Positions 13,081 through 26,641 of a DNA stretch of 64,000 nucleotides are shown piece after piece. The notes under the pieces are model-generated. The model was not told where the DNA came from and made no database searches. It was given only the letters and a program-made list of their open reading frames with translations. The translations under genes and the position numbers were made by a program. Origin of the DNA: Labyrinthula sp. Ha (lineage: Eukaryota > Sar > Bigyra > Labyrinthulida > Labyrinthulaceae); the NCBI GenBank assembly GCA_015227615.1, contig JAALGZ010000005.1, forward strand, positions 1,612,001 through 1,676,000, given 5' to 3'. Each line of letters starts with the position of its first letter. Within the stretch, counting starts at the first letter, position 1.

Positions 13081-14646
13081 CAATGGACTTCGCCCAACTG
13101 ATCTTCATAATCAATAACAAATGTCGCGTCCCCTTTTTTGTTTTCATTTCTTGATCCCTGATTTTTTTTTCAATTTCTTTTGCAATATAAGTAAACAACT
13201 CTTGAGTAGCAATGAAATGAGTAGAATAGAAAAAAAATGTTTCGGTTCCTTGCGCCCTTTTCATGTATGAAAATATTTTTTGAAATATCATTAACTAGCG
13301 TATGTTTACTAAATCTGGTTTCAAAAAGATGTTCATCCATGTCTAAAATAGCAAGTGAATTCCGCTTAAGCCTTTTTCCCCACCAGAATATTCACTTTAA
13401 AGTTCTCATCACCTTAAATATCTTTGTTGTATCAGGTTTGAGCATTGAAATGTCATCCTCTGGTATCTGTTTGCCTGATATGTATCCAAAAATAACCTTG
13501 TCCATTTTGAGAAGAAGCTGTGCATTTACTTTTAAGCATGATCTCCATTGAAAAAATAACTGTTTGACTCTCTTTGTTTCAATAGATTTCCTGTTTCCGA
13601 TGTGAGGCTTCAAATAAGATCTTGTGTTGTTAATTAGATTGGTCCGTCTTCCAAGTAACTCATGCTAGTTTCTTTTACCTCAGGTAATATTTTGAAGAGT
13701 GACCAGCGGCCTGAATTTATAATTTACTGACTCATTCTCTTGTGTTTTGATACCTAGGTGTAATGCTTGTGCGTGATCTTTCATTAATGATTTAACTTTC
13801 AATGTTTTCGTTTCCCGGATGCTATTTCTGGGCAAGTAGAACGTTGAGCCAATGAGAATTAGAAGTATCTGCCTCCGGAGTGAAAAAAACTATTCCTCGT
13901 TTCTGTTATAGTTTGCAATTTGAAATGAAATGGGAAAAGTATCCCCCACTTTATCCTGATTCTCACTATTACTAATGATAGCAAGTTAGTAATTAATAAT
14001 CTTTCAGAGCATTTTATTGTTCTTGCTACTTTGGAGCTCTATGTGAATCATGAGAGACGGTTCTTCTTATCCATTATTATAATAAGGGCTCATGTTTCTC
14101 TTTGAAAATCATCTCGAATAAGTTCTGTATTAATAGCCCTCAGTATTACCGCTGAAGGGCCAAGTTCGGGAACACACTGCTAGAGATCTTATGGAAGATA
14201 CTTATGCATTTTTTTTTAACTTGTTCACTTTCTGAACAGCATTCGCATAATTGATCATGTTTTGCTGTGCTAGAGTTAGAAGAAAATTCCATTTATTTTT
14301 TCTGTCTCCTTAATTTTTAGGCTTATCCATGTGTTACTTAGTGCGAAAGATACCGCTCTGTGCTCCTTAATTGGAAACTATGAACTTAAATTGGGGTAAT
14401 GGATTAGCAAAAGGGTTAAAGCTACTTCCCTAAACTTAGTACCTCCTAATTTGGGCTTGCGAAGGTCCTGCAATAGCTTAAATGGAAGAAGGAGAAGAAA
14501 AAACAGAAGAAAACTTAAGAGATAGGAAGCCCTACAAGTTGCACTCTACCAAGCCATTAAAGGCAACTCACTGTTTTGACTAGAGCAGTGAATATATGAA
14601 TCCTATTTTTACGATATTCTGTGCTAGTTAACATTCCAATAATCTC
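13081..14646. other. gene-poor region with a protein-like minus-strand stretch
   Basis: On the minus strand, 13,392-13,613 translates to a 73-aa open stretch (FFQWRSCLKVNAQLLLKMDK and so on) that looks more protein-like than chance, but I cannot assign a family. It may belong to the same decayed unit as the preceding plus-strand remnant. Nothing else could be supported up to the 3' end of the dehydrogenase at 14,647. Confidence 0.3.
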
Positions 14647-15663
14647 TTATCCTTTCCAGTATCTGTATATTCCGAGTTCACTTCTTGGCGTCCAAGCAAC
14701 GCTCGAAACGAGAGATGTCAACCTACTAGAAATGATGGGGGATTGAATTCGACAAAGAAGGTTATTTAAAACCCCGTTAGGCCCAATTGTTTCGCCATCC
14801 AGTCTAACTTGAGACAACATGCCCTCTACAATTTTCTGTGCCACGTCATGCGACGAGTGATGTGCTCCTGGAAGCGAAAAGGCTACAATGTCTTCTGCTC
14901 CAAAGTTTGTATCTATTGCCCCTGGTATGCAATTTAAAACTCTAAACCGCGGGCGACTGATGTCAAAAAGAGACTGATATAGAGACTCTGCAGATAACCC
15001 ATTTGAAAACGCCGTTAGGAAGCTTTTTGTTGCTGAATACAATACAACATTAGAACTGACAGATTCACCGGCAAGGGAAGAGACGTTTACAACAAGTCCG
15101 TGATTCTTTTTCTCCTTAAGTAGCTTCAAATATTGAGTTGTAAGAGAAGCCACAGAAATGCAGTTCAACCTAATAGAGGTTTCAATTTTCTCATCATCCA
15201 TTTCGTGAACCAAGGACTGATACCCCATCCCTGCATTATTAACTAAAGCCCCAACTACAATATTTTCATCAATATCTTTAATTCTGGAAAATAGTTTAGG
15301 TCCACTGCCTGGTTCTCTCAAATCTCTAGAGACTATGATCACTGCTGCCTTGCCATTTAATTTTTCTAATTTAGCTTTCGCTTTTCTTAATTTTTCTGTA
15401 CTTCTAGACACCAAGATAATGTTCATATAACCTTTCCTTATTAGACATTCAGCAATTGAAAAGCCCAAGCCTTCAGACCCGCCGGTAATAATAACATACT
15501 CCGACTTGTCAAGTGTCTTCAACCTCATTGTCTTGTACATATACATCAGATATGAAAGTAAACATGTTGCCGCATATCCTTTAGTCAACTTTAACCCGAG
15601 TTCAGGATATTTAGACGCCAAAAATAGAAGCAGTAGAATAATACCTTGTTTTGATGAACTCAT
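14647..15663 (-). CDS. short-chain dehydrogenase/reductase, 3-ketoacyl-CoA reductase / 3-ketosphinganine reductase type
   Basis: Intronless, 338 aa, read from an ATG at 15,663. An N-terminal hydrophobic segment (residues 8-16) and a second one around 30-43 suggest membrane anchoring, as in the ER enzymes of fatty acid elongation and sphingolipid synthesis. The Rossmann signature TGGSEGLG is at 60-67, NNAG at 142-145, and the catalytic set is N167, S195/S196, Y209 and K213 (YSATK). Ser-Arg (86-87) after the second strand fits NADPH preference. The likely role is reduction of a 3-keto group on long-chain acyl-CoA or a sphingoid base at the ER; the sequence does not decide between the two. It is transcribed divergently from a second dehydrogenase with 85 bp between start codons, so the two probably share regulation. 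Confidence 0.85.
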   Translation of the reverse strand: MSSSKQGIILLLLFLASKYPELGLKLTKGYAATCLLSYLMYMYKTMRLKTLDKSEYVIITGGSEGLGFSIAECLIRKGYMNIILVSRSTEKLRKAKAKLEKLNGKAAVIIVSRDLREPGSGPKLFSRIKDIDENIVVGALVNNAGMGYQSLVHEMDDEKIETSIRLNCISVASLTTQYLKLLKEKKNHGLVVNVSSLAGESVSSNVVLYSATKSFLTAFSNGLSAESLYQSLFDISRPRFRVLNCIPGAIDTNFGAEDIVAFSLPGAHHSSHDVAQKIVEGMLSQVRLDGETIGPNGVLNNLLCRIQSPIISSRLTSLVSSVAWTPRSELGIYRYWKG

Positions 15664-15748
15664 ATCTTTTTCTTGTAGTTAACGGACTGAAATAATTAAA
15701 TACTTATCAACAGTTCGACGATAGGAAATAGAAAAAATAGATAAAAAC
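15664..15748. promoter_or_regulatory. 85-bp bidirectional promoter between two SDR genes
   Basis: This is the whole interval between two divergent start codons, so both core promoters and both 5' UTRs must fit here or overlap the coding sequences. It is AT-rich, with AAATA and TAATTAAATA tracts and one CG dinucleotide cluster (GTTCGACGAT). No consensus box is obvious. Promoter function is inferred from position only. Confidence 0.5.
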
Positions 15749-16684
15749 ATGTTGAAGAAATCTATAGCTATCGGAGCAACGTCGTTCATTGGGTACAAGA
15801 TGTATAAGCTTTTTAACCCTGTCAAGGTAAACAGTTTCAAGGGAAAAGTTGTATTGGTTACAGGTGCAGCTGCTGGTGTTGGGCGCGCGTTCTGTCTTCT
15901 ACTCGCAAAATTACCAGCGGAAGAAAAACCTTCGAAGATAGTTATTTGGGATATTATGGAAACTGGTTTGAATGAAACGAAAAAACTTGTCGCAAATATT
16001 TCATCAGATATTGAGGTCATAATTCAGAAGGTTAACCTTGTTGATAAAGCCAATATATATTCTGCCGCGGCGCAGACGATTCAAGTTCTAGGAGATTCAC
16101 CTGATGTTGTCGTAAATAACGCGGGGATTGTTATTGGAAAAACCCTGTTAGAAGCAGACGATGCTAAAATTGAGGCCGAAATCAAGATTAACTTTTTGGC
16201 ACACATATGGATGGCCAAGGCATTCTTGCCAAAGATGATTGATAGTACAAAGTCTAAGTTCCACTTTGTGAATGTATCTTCCATGGCAAGCTATGTCGCT
16301 ACAGCTGGAATGTCAACCTACGCGGCCTCTAAATATGGAGTTAGAGGATTTTGGTCCGCTATGAAATCCGAAATGGATAATTTGAAGCTTGGAAAGAAGA
16401 TTAAAATTAGTGTTTTATGCCCTTCCCACATGAGCACTGAATTATTTGAAGGTTTCGACATCACTGGAAATCAGACTATGACTCCTGAATATTTTGCCTC
16501 CGAAATGATCAAGACCGTGGAATATGATTATGAATTGAGATTCTTTCCTGTGGCTTCTCGCATGGCAATTCCTTCAATCGGCTTTTCGGAGTTCTTGGGA
16601 AGATTGAATTTGCCAATTCCTGCTGAAAATCCAATGAAAAAATGGAATAGCTCTAAGGCAAATTCCATTTTCGCCAAAATTTAA
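15749..16684 (+). CDS. short-chain dehydrogenase/reductase, SDR16C-like (RDH10/HSD17B11 type)
   Basis: Intronless, 311 aa. A short N-terminal hydrophobic helix (about residues 5-16) fits a membrane or lipid-droplet anchor. The cofactor motif TGAAAGVG is at 38-45, NNAG at 123-126, and the catalytic residues are N148, S177/S178, Y191 and K195 (YAASK). Asp68 at the end of the second strand (IVIWD) favours NAD(H), unlike its neighbour. The segment INFLAHIWMAKAFLPKM matches the pattern typical of SDR16C enzymes, which oxidise retinol, steroids or other lipid alcohols. The substrate cannot be read from sequence. The divergent arrangement with another anchored SDR of apparently opposite cofactor preference suggests related lipid redox work, but that is inference. 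Confidence 0.85.
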   Translation: MLKKSIAIGATSFIGYKMYKLFNPVKVNSFKGKVVLVTGAAAGVGRAFCLLLAKLPAEEKPSKIVIWDIMETGLNETKKLVANISSDIEVIIQKVNLVDKANIYSAAAQTIQVLGDSPDVVVNNAGIVIGKTLLEADDAKIEAEIKINFLAHIWMAKAFLPKMIDSTKSKFHFVNVSSMASYVATAGMSTYAASKYGVRGFWSAMKSEMDNLKLGKKIKISVLCPSHMSTELFEGFDITGNQTMTPEYFASEMIKTVEYDYELRFFPVASRMAIPSIGFSEFLGRLNLPIPAENPMKKWNSSKANSIFAKI

Positions 16685-19600
16685 ATATCATTCGAGCATC
16701 TAGGTGTTGTATTATTATGCACCGTTTCTCATTTTTGTTTACTAAGATATCGAAATCTACCCACCTTCAATAGGTTTCTGTCTAACTTGAGTGTGTATTT
16801 ACTAGGTCTATATGGGTTAAATGCCTTTACCAAATTATTTAAGATTTAAAGAACATTATTGCAGTCACCTCGGTAACTACGATCAGCTTGCTTAATTTGG
16901 AAAAACTGTACCGTAAGTAAAGATGTGTTTTCATATTTTTTATCACTACTTATTTCGCAATTGATTTGATTATGATTAACAATGAGGAATTGAATTTTGA
17001 TTCGTGTCAAATGATCCTGATCCTATATCAATTCTTAACAAGCATTCAAAACGGTTTCCTAAGTAATATTTATTTTCCATCAGAAAAATATATAAGCAAG
17101 AAATTTACTAACAAATCATTAATGAATTAAATCCGACTGCTAGTAGCAATGAAACTCTTTAGTTAAGAAAAATAAAGAGAGGGAAAAGGAAAAACGGTGA
17201 AAAATCATGGTTGCTCTTCACCTGGGTATACCTCATTAGTAATAACCGGAATGTCCTCTAAATTTTTTTCTTAAGCAACTTCTTCACTGAAACTAATATT
17301 ATATGGTGGTAATTGAATAGAACCGCACGGCTGATGCAGTCTATTTTGAAAAAGATCTGAGTTACGAAGTCTTCTCTCTTATTTGACTATATCTAGTAGC
17401 ACAGGGTACAGAATAAAATTTGTAATGTATGGATAGTTGAAAGTCAGTCGTCGTGGTAAGTTTTTATAGAACAGAGAGTTTCAGGGTCGCACTAGACAAG
17501 ATAGGGAGGGGAGTCTTCCGTCATTTAATTTTTCGCAAGTTCTTAAGCAAACTTTACTTAGTCCCAAGAGGGGGAAAAAGCAATGAGAGCTGCTAAGTTC
17601 GATTTCTCAAGAAAATTGTAATGGGGTCGTTGCGAGAATCCTTCATTAGAAGGGTTTATATATCTTTCATAAGGTGCAATACCCTCATAAAAACTTGGCT
17701 TTAAGGCTGATTCATATTTTTCGCACGAGTCTTAGATGGAAACCCTCTGTAAGAATAGACGGTAAATGTATGCGGCATAGTTCAGGTTTTTCTTGCCCTA
17801 TATGACTATGTAACATGGTTCCTCCCCAGATTTTGTAATCTAGGTTTATTTTAATTTGTTAACCTTAGTAAAACAAATAAGGGGTGTGCTACCAACTGTT
17901 ATTCAACATGTACTCTATCCTAAATCGAAGTAAACAATCACCTGATTGGAACCAAAATATCTCTTATTTTACCTATAATTGAGCATTGCTAATAGTGCTT
18001 TCTATTGCGAACATGTTAGATGAAAGTCACTTTGTTTTATTCTTTGAAGTTTTTAATCATCTGCACTGTCTATTATTCATGTTATTGTTTCTGAAGTTCC
18101 TTACTTTCAAGCTTGATTCAAACAGTGAACAGGTACAAACTACCTCTACTGGAAACCAAGGCGATCTAAATAGTGCTCATTTTCTAGTCTTGAGGCAAAG
18201 CTCAAGGGTTTAAGAGAAAACGCTTGATTGCAGTTAGATCATAGTATATGAGTAAAGTTTTTTTGAGACGAGACCTGTTTGGTTAATAACAGTTCGAGCA
18301 AAGTTTAACGGTTGTCTATGGTGCATGAGGTAATCCGCTTCATCAGCGAGTACCAATTTCATACAATTGAAGCCAACAGCATTATACTCCATGGATGTAC
18401 GCACACCATAACGAGGTCAGAAATTAATAAGAATATTCTTTTTAAGAATCGTTATATGCTTTCAAAATATCCTAGAAGATACCCTGATCATTCGGTTAAA
18501 AACGATGGCATCTTACCTAATGAAACATTTAACAATGAGAATATTCTGTTAAATAAAGTTATTAAACCTTCAAAAAATATTCGCAGTTCTTTTCTACTGG
18601 CTAGGTTATTCTTTAGGTGTATCGGAGCATGGATAGCGGAAAGATTAATAAATCAATAGGATGATCCGCCATGAAGTACCCGACAAATACTTCTTCTGTG
18701 AACCGTCTCTACAGCAAGCTACATCAATTAGCCTAAGACTTGCTTTTTTTAAAACCGAATACTATTTCTATTTCAGCGGAGGTATTTAAGCTTGTTTTTA
18801 ACACAGAAAAGAAGAAAAGACTGGATCTATCAAATGCAAGCCTACGGGCACCTGGAAACAACTACTAACTATAAACAAATCTTCGGAATATAAACTCAAT
18901 AACTCGAGAGAAAGTAAAAAGTAAAGTTTTTATGCTTTAGAAGGAAATTGTATCCATAACTAGCTCTCAAGCGTCAAAGATGAAGCAACAAACCAAATAG
19001 GTATCTAGAGTGTGGTAAAATAGTGGAACTTCTCGATTAATCCGTTTCTCCAAATAAAACCCTAAAAAACAAGCATTATTTTAGGTGTACAAATTAGAAT
19101 CCCAAACTGTGTAAATTTTGAGTCATAAAGCCCAGGTGTTAAAAGTTTATCTAGAGGGGCAATTTCATTTAAAATGATATAGGGTCGGTATGAAGGCAAA
19201 AACAAAGAGTTTGACATAAGAGAAAAATTTGAAAAGACCGTTACATGATAGTTTTACAATAGCGAGGATGACGAATAAAGCCTATAACTGGTGGGTCAAT
19301 TACTTTCATACCACACTAGTATCAAGCCAAGAAATTCTAATAATCAAAGGTACAAACTCTGCAGGTAGCGGTGGAGAAAGCCCTTCCAGAATATCGATGC
19401 ATTTATCTCATATGGATAGATTCCAATAATGCCTGTGCATATAACTCATGGATTCAATAATATAGCTCAATTGCAGCACAAAACACTCAATATTTTCTTA
19501 AGAATACTAATATATATATATCACCTAGCGAACTGGAAAACCCTACATTTAATTGTAAGATCAAACCAAGTGATTAATATGTCGAATACTTTCCAAATGA

Positions 19601-22600
19601 GACTTGACTCAACTTACATAAAAGTTTAAATTTTTATTTTAGCGCTAAGAAATGACTAAGAGATAATATGTTATACTTACTCTCTATGTGATACTAATAC
19701 AAAGTCCAGTGGAAAGCGAAGCTGAAGATATGATAAGCTGTGCTAAAAAGATTACGCGTGCTATAGAATTAAAATAGCCTAGCACAAAGATCATCACTTC
19801 AGATGAGGATCAAAAAGTACCCCTTGTGAAAGTAGAGAAGGTAGAACTGACTGTTCAGATTCTTAATGATAGAGCATATAGCCAGTACACTTCATCTGCA
19901 GAGGAAATTTAAAATAGTAATAATCTAGTTAATGGTTCCTGGAGCAGTAATATTTATTTCTCGAGCTGGGGAGCGCCACTAGAAGCACACAAAAAAACTA
20001 ATCAAGTTCTTGTACACGATAAGGTTGTTCCTAACCAGTTAGCAACAAATATAGCCATTGTTAGAAAGAGGGCAACGATGTCCAAGAACTAGAAAAGGAA
20101 ACAATTAGAAAATATAAGGAACTGAAACAACGGAACATAACGTTTAGATACAACAACTAGGTGCTGTATGAATATTGGCAAGATAAAATAAATTCTAAAG
20201 TTTGCAGTATAATGTGTCTCAAGGTAATTCATAATTGGAAGCCCCTATTCTCCAAATAAGCTACAATTACCCCGAAAGATGAACATCGAGCATTTACTAA
20301 GATATACCCTATTAGCTACTAACCATTGAAAATAAATAAAACAATCAGATAAACAGAACCTGTAATCACTACTGAAGGGGGCAACAAAAGAAACGAGTGG
20401 ATAGCAATACCGGCATCATCGTAAGTCCAGAACTCTATTCTAATATTTTAGCAAAATCACAGCTTGATCTTGCGTGCAACTCCACGTTTATGTTCTTATT
20501 GCGCTCTCTCTAGATTATTGCTGATGCGACCGTGGAGCTCGCAGATATAGTTATAGACTAAAGTTAGAAAAAAATTACAATCAGAGCCTTTTCAAATCCA
20601 AAGCTAGAATAATTGAATTTAGCTCTAAACACGTCTTTATTTCTATTTGAGGCTCTCACAGGATAAGTGATATTGAAAATTTTTCATATCAATACTCTAA
20701 CCTATTGCGCACAATTAGATATCCTTCAAAAAGAGTCTAAGCTTTGTCAGTTGCTCTATGGTTGATGAAAACCTGGTCTATATTTCATTTGAATTCTCAA
20801 AATGTACCACATGCTTTGGTAGATTGCTTATACCTGGGTCTCTTTATCTCAGAAATGTAAGAGTTACTTGAATCGCTAAGACTCCTAAGTTATATATTAT
20901 TTAATGGCTAGGTTTTATGGCAGGCTAGTTCATAAGGAGTGAACATAGTTCAGTTATAGATTAGGTAAAATAAATTTAAATATATCGGTAAACTGAACTC
21001 TTTACAATACACTGGTGTAGCTAGTTATAACATATGAACTCCCTTATGTTATTTGCCTTACATGAATCACGCTTTTTGCTCGACTGACTAGTTATATTAT
21101 TAGGCTCTGGCTTATAATATGTTGTGTTTGCTTTTTTCTTATCACCTGTTTAGGCTTGTTTTTCGCGAAAATAACTATTTATGAGCCTTCAGTTGCTAAC
21201 TTCGGTCTCAGGTGAGCTGAATCTAACATGTGTAGGATTCAAAATATTTTACTTAATTTTGTAAGGTTTTCCCCCTTATTCGATATCTAGTTAGTTCTTG
21301 GGTCAATTGTTCAAGAGAATCATATAGACGTTAACCATTTAAATAGATATTTATACTGTGTGCATTAAATGTCACATGTACATGCGACTCTCGGGTGAGT
21401 TTTCATATGCAATCTAGAACTTGATTACAAATCACAACTGCTGACAAATTCTCTCTATAGCTATGAAACTTAGTACCTTTGGTTTAAATGGCAACAATAC
21501 GTTGCCTATGGAATAGTGTCCATAGGAATAATTGGGTCCTTCAAACCAAAGCAAAAAAAACTTCATAGCTGGGCATTCAGTAAAATCGACATTACAGTCG
21601 ACTTTGTTCCCAATAACTCGATCGACTTTTGCCGATTACCCATCCTGTAAAAACCCTAGTTGAACCAATCAGATTGTGGAAGTCAACCAAAATCCCATAG
21701 GAACGATATAATTTTACTTCAACTCGACGGATATTTCTTTTTACAGATCGAGTATGAATTTGAACTGAAACCTCTCTTGTGTGATTGATTGCGATTTGTC
21801 ACGACAATGATCTTGGCAATTGTCTGAATGATTCCGGTTTAGGACGAAGGAAAGTATTTCTAAATTTTTGGCGGATGATTCCAGATTATCACGACATTGC
21901 TTTCGGAAGTTGTGGGGGTAATTTTAGTCCATGACGACAAAACTCTGATACAAGTGCCGCTATGAAACCTTGTACATATTTCCTTTCGCTGTATTTGTAG
22001 CAAATTGCATGCTGATACAACCTCGTTCGGTAAACGTAATTTATAGCGAATTCGGACATAGGCAGCTATGCCAGACATCATAAGTTAGTCAAATCCGTGG
22101 ATGCCAACTACATGTATCTAAAGTAGATTTATCCCTTTGGCAGTACCAAGTGATTTATCTTATTTCCTATTTCACCCTTAGCTCAAAAAAGAGCAGTAAT
22201 CTCTATTAGCTTTCTAACTTTGACAAGTCTAGGAATGCGGCTACTCTCACTTTGGCTCTTAATGCCTGAACCCTCCTCCAAATAAATGGTCATATCGCCG
22301 GTCTCAGAGATTTGTTTCACAGAAAAAACCAAACCAACAACTTTCTGCTGTGGATTACGTTTTTTATCAGCTTAAGCATCTTGCTTTAATTTTGGGCTTA
22401 GTTTAATTACTTTAGATTCAGTTTTCATTAATAGTACAATGCTAGATTCGCCTATTTCAGGGTGGTATTATATTCTCTTGGATTAAGTAAGAGCATTATC
22501 ACCAGTTACCCACAAGTCACTAGCGACCAAGGGTAACATCAACTGTTGTTTTAATTAACGCTTTGAATACATTAAGAAAAGTAACAGGTAACTCAACCAA

Positions 22601-23986
22601 AATGAAAGCATTGGAATCTATACCCATAGTATTTTATACATAGAATCTTTCATTATCCTTCTCAATTATTGACATATATTCTGTTTTAATGTGTTTTAGT
22701 TGATGATTTGGGTAACAACGTAGCCTCTGAGTTCTTGGATTTTAGCAATAAGTGCGTTAGTGGTAACTTGGGAATCACATATATATATAACCGCTTTATT
22801 TTTTCAGTTTAAAAACTGAAGACATAGAAGTATCAGCAAGTTTATTTATCTTTTAATTATTTGGATTGTCTACGTCTAGAATCAGAAAGAGTAGGAAAAA
22901 AACACTTTAAAAACATTAAGTAGAATAAGAGTGTATCCCTTGCACCAGGCTAGGCCATTGGGTTCATTTGACACTATGTCACTGAGCTCTCTTTAATTCC
23001 TTTCTGTGTGCAATTATATTTCGTTGTGCATGTATTTTTTCTTTAAAACTCGATGAAAACAATAGTGATAAGGAACACAATTATTCTCATTTCGAGATCA
23101 CTGGAAATACTTGTACTTTATTTTACTGTTTGATTTCAACCCAAAAGAAGTCAACATCAAACGTCAATGACATAGGTGCAAGGGGGTTTATTTAACCCTT
23201 GAAGACACTCAATTAAGGATCTCAAATCAATTAAGCTAACTAAGACCGTAATACAATTGAGAAACCATTTACTACTGAATTTCTCACCAGGAATTCATAT
23301 ATAGTATAGTATGCAGTATCTGTGGCACATAAAAAAGATACTTTTCAAGAAATTATGGTATTTAAGGGCTCTGCCATTTGACGTTTTCCATTTATGAAAA
23401 CCATGTTGTTTTATGCTGAAATCTATTGCAAGGATTTTCTGAGCTCTGTGAGAGTTCCGTCATGTTTAATTACATTAATGGTCTAGGAACTCTTGAAAAA
23501 CAACTTAGAACCTAGAAATAATATTAGATAGTCCTTACTATACAGTTATTTTTTCTCAGCGGTTATAGGTAGTGACATACTTCGCGAATTGCAATAATAA
23601 AATTCTGTTTAGTTGAATACATGGTGTTACTCTGCTCTAGGATGCTTCTTAGTTTCACCTTTATAAATGGTCATAAATAGCCCGGGCAACAATACTTGTT
23701 TGCTTAAGAGATCGATAATAATAAGAGAAGTAGATTAAAGACTTACGACTTTTCCAACATATCGTGAAATGCATAGTGAATGAAATAAGCAAACAACAGC
23801 TTAACCCATCAATATCTCACAACAGGTTTAAGATCACTGCAATATCTCCCAAGTTTGAAATATATCTCACTACTCAACCGCTACAGTGTTAAGTTAGTTC
23901 AAATGGCACGAAATTTGCTAAGATTCAAAAGTTATTCGAAAATGCTAATATTGCAAGCCTAACTACTATCAGAAAAATTAGCTGAG
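16685..23986. other. gene-poor intergenic region
   Basis: Seven kilobases without a supportable gene. A 115-codon frame at 18,312-18,659 and a few shorter ones have no recognisable motifs. The only structured DNA seen is the foldable inverted-repeat element at 21,477-21,551. About 250 bp after it, imperfect direct repeats roughly 90 bp apart (TTGTCACGACAATG near 21,797 and TTATCACGACATTG near 21,887) suggest a diverged local duplication. Degraded coding-like sequence around 19.7-20.1 kb is too weak to call. Confidence 0.45.
21477..21551. repeat. compact multi-stem inverted-repeat element (possible structured RNA or MITE core)
   Basis: An outer pair, CTTTGGTTTAAA (21,477-21,488) and TTCAAACCAAAG (21,540-21,551), matches in 11 of 12 positions. 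It encloses two further perfect hairpins: GGCAAC/GTTGCC (21,490-21,495 with 21,501-21,506, 5-nt loop) and CCTATGG/CCATAGG (21,505-21,511 with 21,520-21,526, 8-nt loop). The two inner hairpins share two bases, so they would compete or shorten. The whole 75 bp can fold as a branched cloverleaf-like structure. It does not match a tRNA. No flanking target duplication was identified. Confidence 0.5.
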
Positions 23987-25902
<1,916 letters not shown>

Positions 25903-26021
25903 TTCTGTGGTTATTTCTTTCTTCTTCTTTGACGCGCGTCAGATTTTGTTTCTTTCAATTGCCCAAAAGTAATGAGAAAATATTTAATATTGAATTACTG
26001 GGGATTTTGATTTATTTAGAA
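25903..26021. promoter_or_regulatory. bidirectional promoter with perfect TGACGCGCGTCA palindrome
   Basis: This is the interval between the helicase and YEATS start codons. It contains a perfect 12-bp palindrome, TGACGCGCGTCA (25,930-25,941), exceptional in such AT-rich DNA. A pyrimidine tract lies on its helicase side and AT-rich sequence on its YEATS side. The palindrome combines two TGACG half-sites of the kind bound by bZIP proteins with a GCGCGC core resembling cell-cycle (E2F or MCB-like) elements. Which factor binds is unknown. Confidence 0.6.
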
Positions 26022-26621
26022 ATGAAAAGGAGCGGAGGGGTTCGAATTACGAAGCCTATTGTTTTTGGTTCTATTGCCCAGAACATGGGAAAGAAGCAGA
26101 ACCCAAATGAGCACTCACATAAATGGACCATTTATCTCAGGGCTGAGGATGGGTCGGATTTGTCAAACATCGTTGCAAAGGTCTTGTTCACTTTGCATCC
26201 CTCTTGCAGCATTCCAAAAGTTACTTGTCTTTCCCCGCCCTATACTGTATCTCAGACCGGTTGGGGAGAATTTGAAGCTCAAATCACAATATTTTTTCTA
26301 GATGATCTTGAAAAACCGGTTTCTGGGTCTCATTTCCTTCGTCTTTTTCATGAGAAAGGTTCCAATCTGTCGGCAACAACCCCCGTTGTTAGCGAAACAT
26401 ACGATGAGCTAATTTTCAAGAACCCTCCGGAAAAGCTTGTTCCGCTTCTTTTGGAAAAAACCGCTGAGGATAAAACTATGGAGCAGTATAAAAAATATTA
26501 TAAGAAGTTTTCTCATACAGAAACACTCGAAAAATTAAAAGTTGCACAAGACTATATCACTGAAGAGCTTAACAAAGCACTTGAGGAGTTAAGATTGTTA
26601 CAACTAAATAAAGCTAACTAA
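26022..26621 (+). CDS. YEATS-domain protein, YAF9/GAS41 type
   Basis: 199 aa, intronless. I start it at the ATG at 26,022 (MKRSGG) because the family aligns from there; an upstream in-frame start would add 31 residues unlike the family and run through the promoter palindrome. The YEATS domain (about residues 8-135) shows KPIVFGSIAQ, HSHKWTIYLR and TGWGEFE with the acyl-lysine cage tryptophan, then VVSETYDELIF. The C-terminal third is a predicted coiled coil (about 155-195). YAF9/GAS41 proteins read acylated histone H3 and belong to the SWR1/SRCAP and NuA4/TIP60 chromatin complexes, docking through that coiled coil. Length (human GAS41 is 227 aa) and order favour YAF9/GAS41 over TAF14 or ENL. 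Its stop lies only 20 bp from the stop of the convergent membrane-protein gene. Confidence 0.92.
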   Translation: MKRSGGVRITKPIVFGSIAQNMGKKQNPNEHSHKWTIYLRAEDGSDLSNIVAKVLFTLHPSCSIPKVTCLSPPYTVSQTGWGEFEAQITIFFLDDLEKPVSGSHFLRLFHEKGSNLSATTPVVSETYDELIFKNPPEKLVPLLLEKTAEDKTMEQYKKYYKKFSHTETLEKLKVAQDYITEELNKALEELRLLQLNKAN

Positions 26622-26641
26622 CAAATATTTTCGAAGAACAT

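Noticed and set aside
18312-18659. 115-codon plus-strand open frame
   Set aside because: Starts at a TTG (ATG two codons later), has no recognisable motif, no neighbouring gene and a composition like the surrounding desert; possible by chance in 64 kb.
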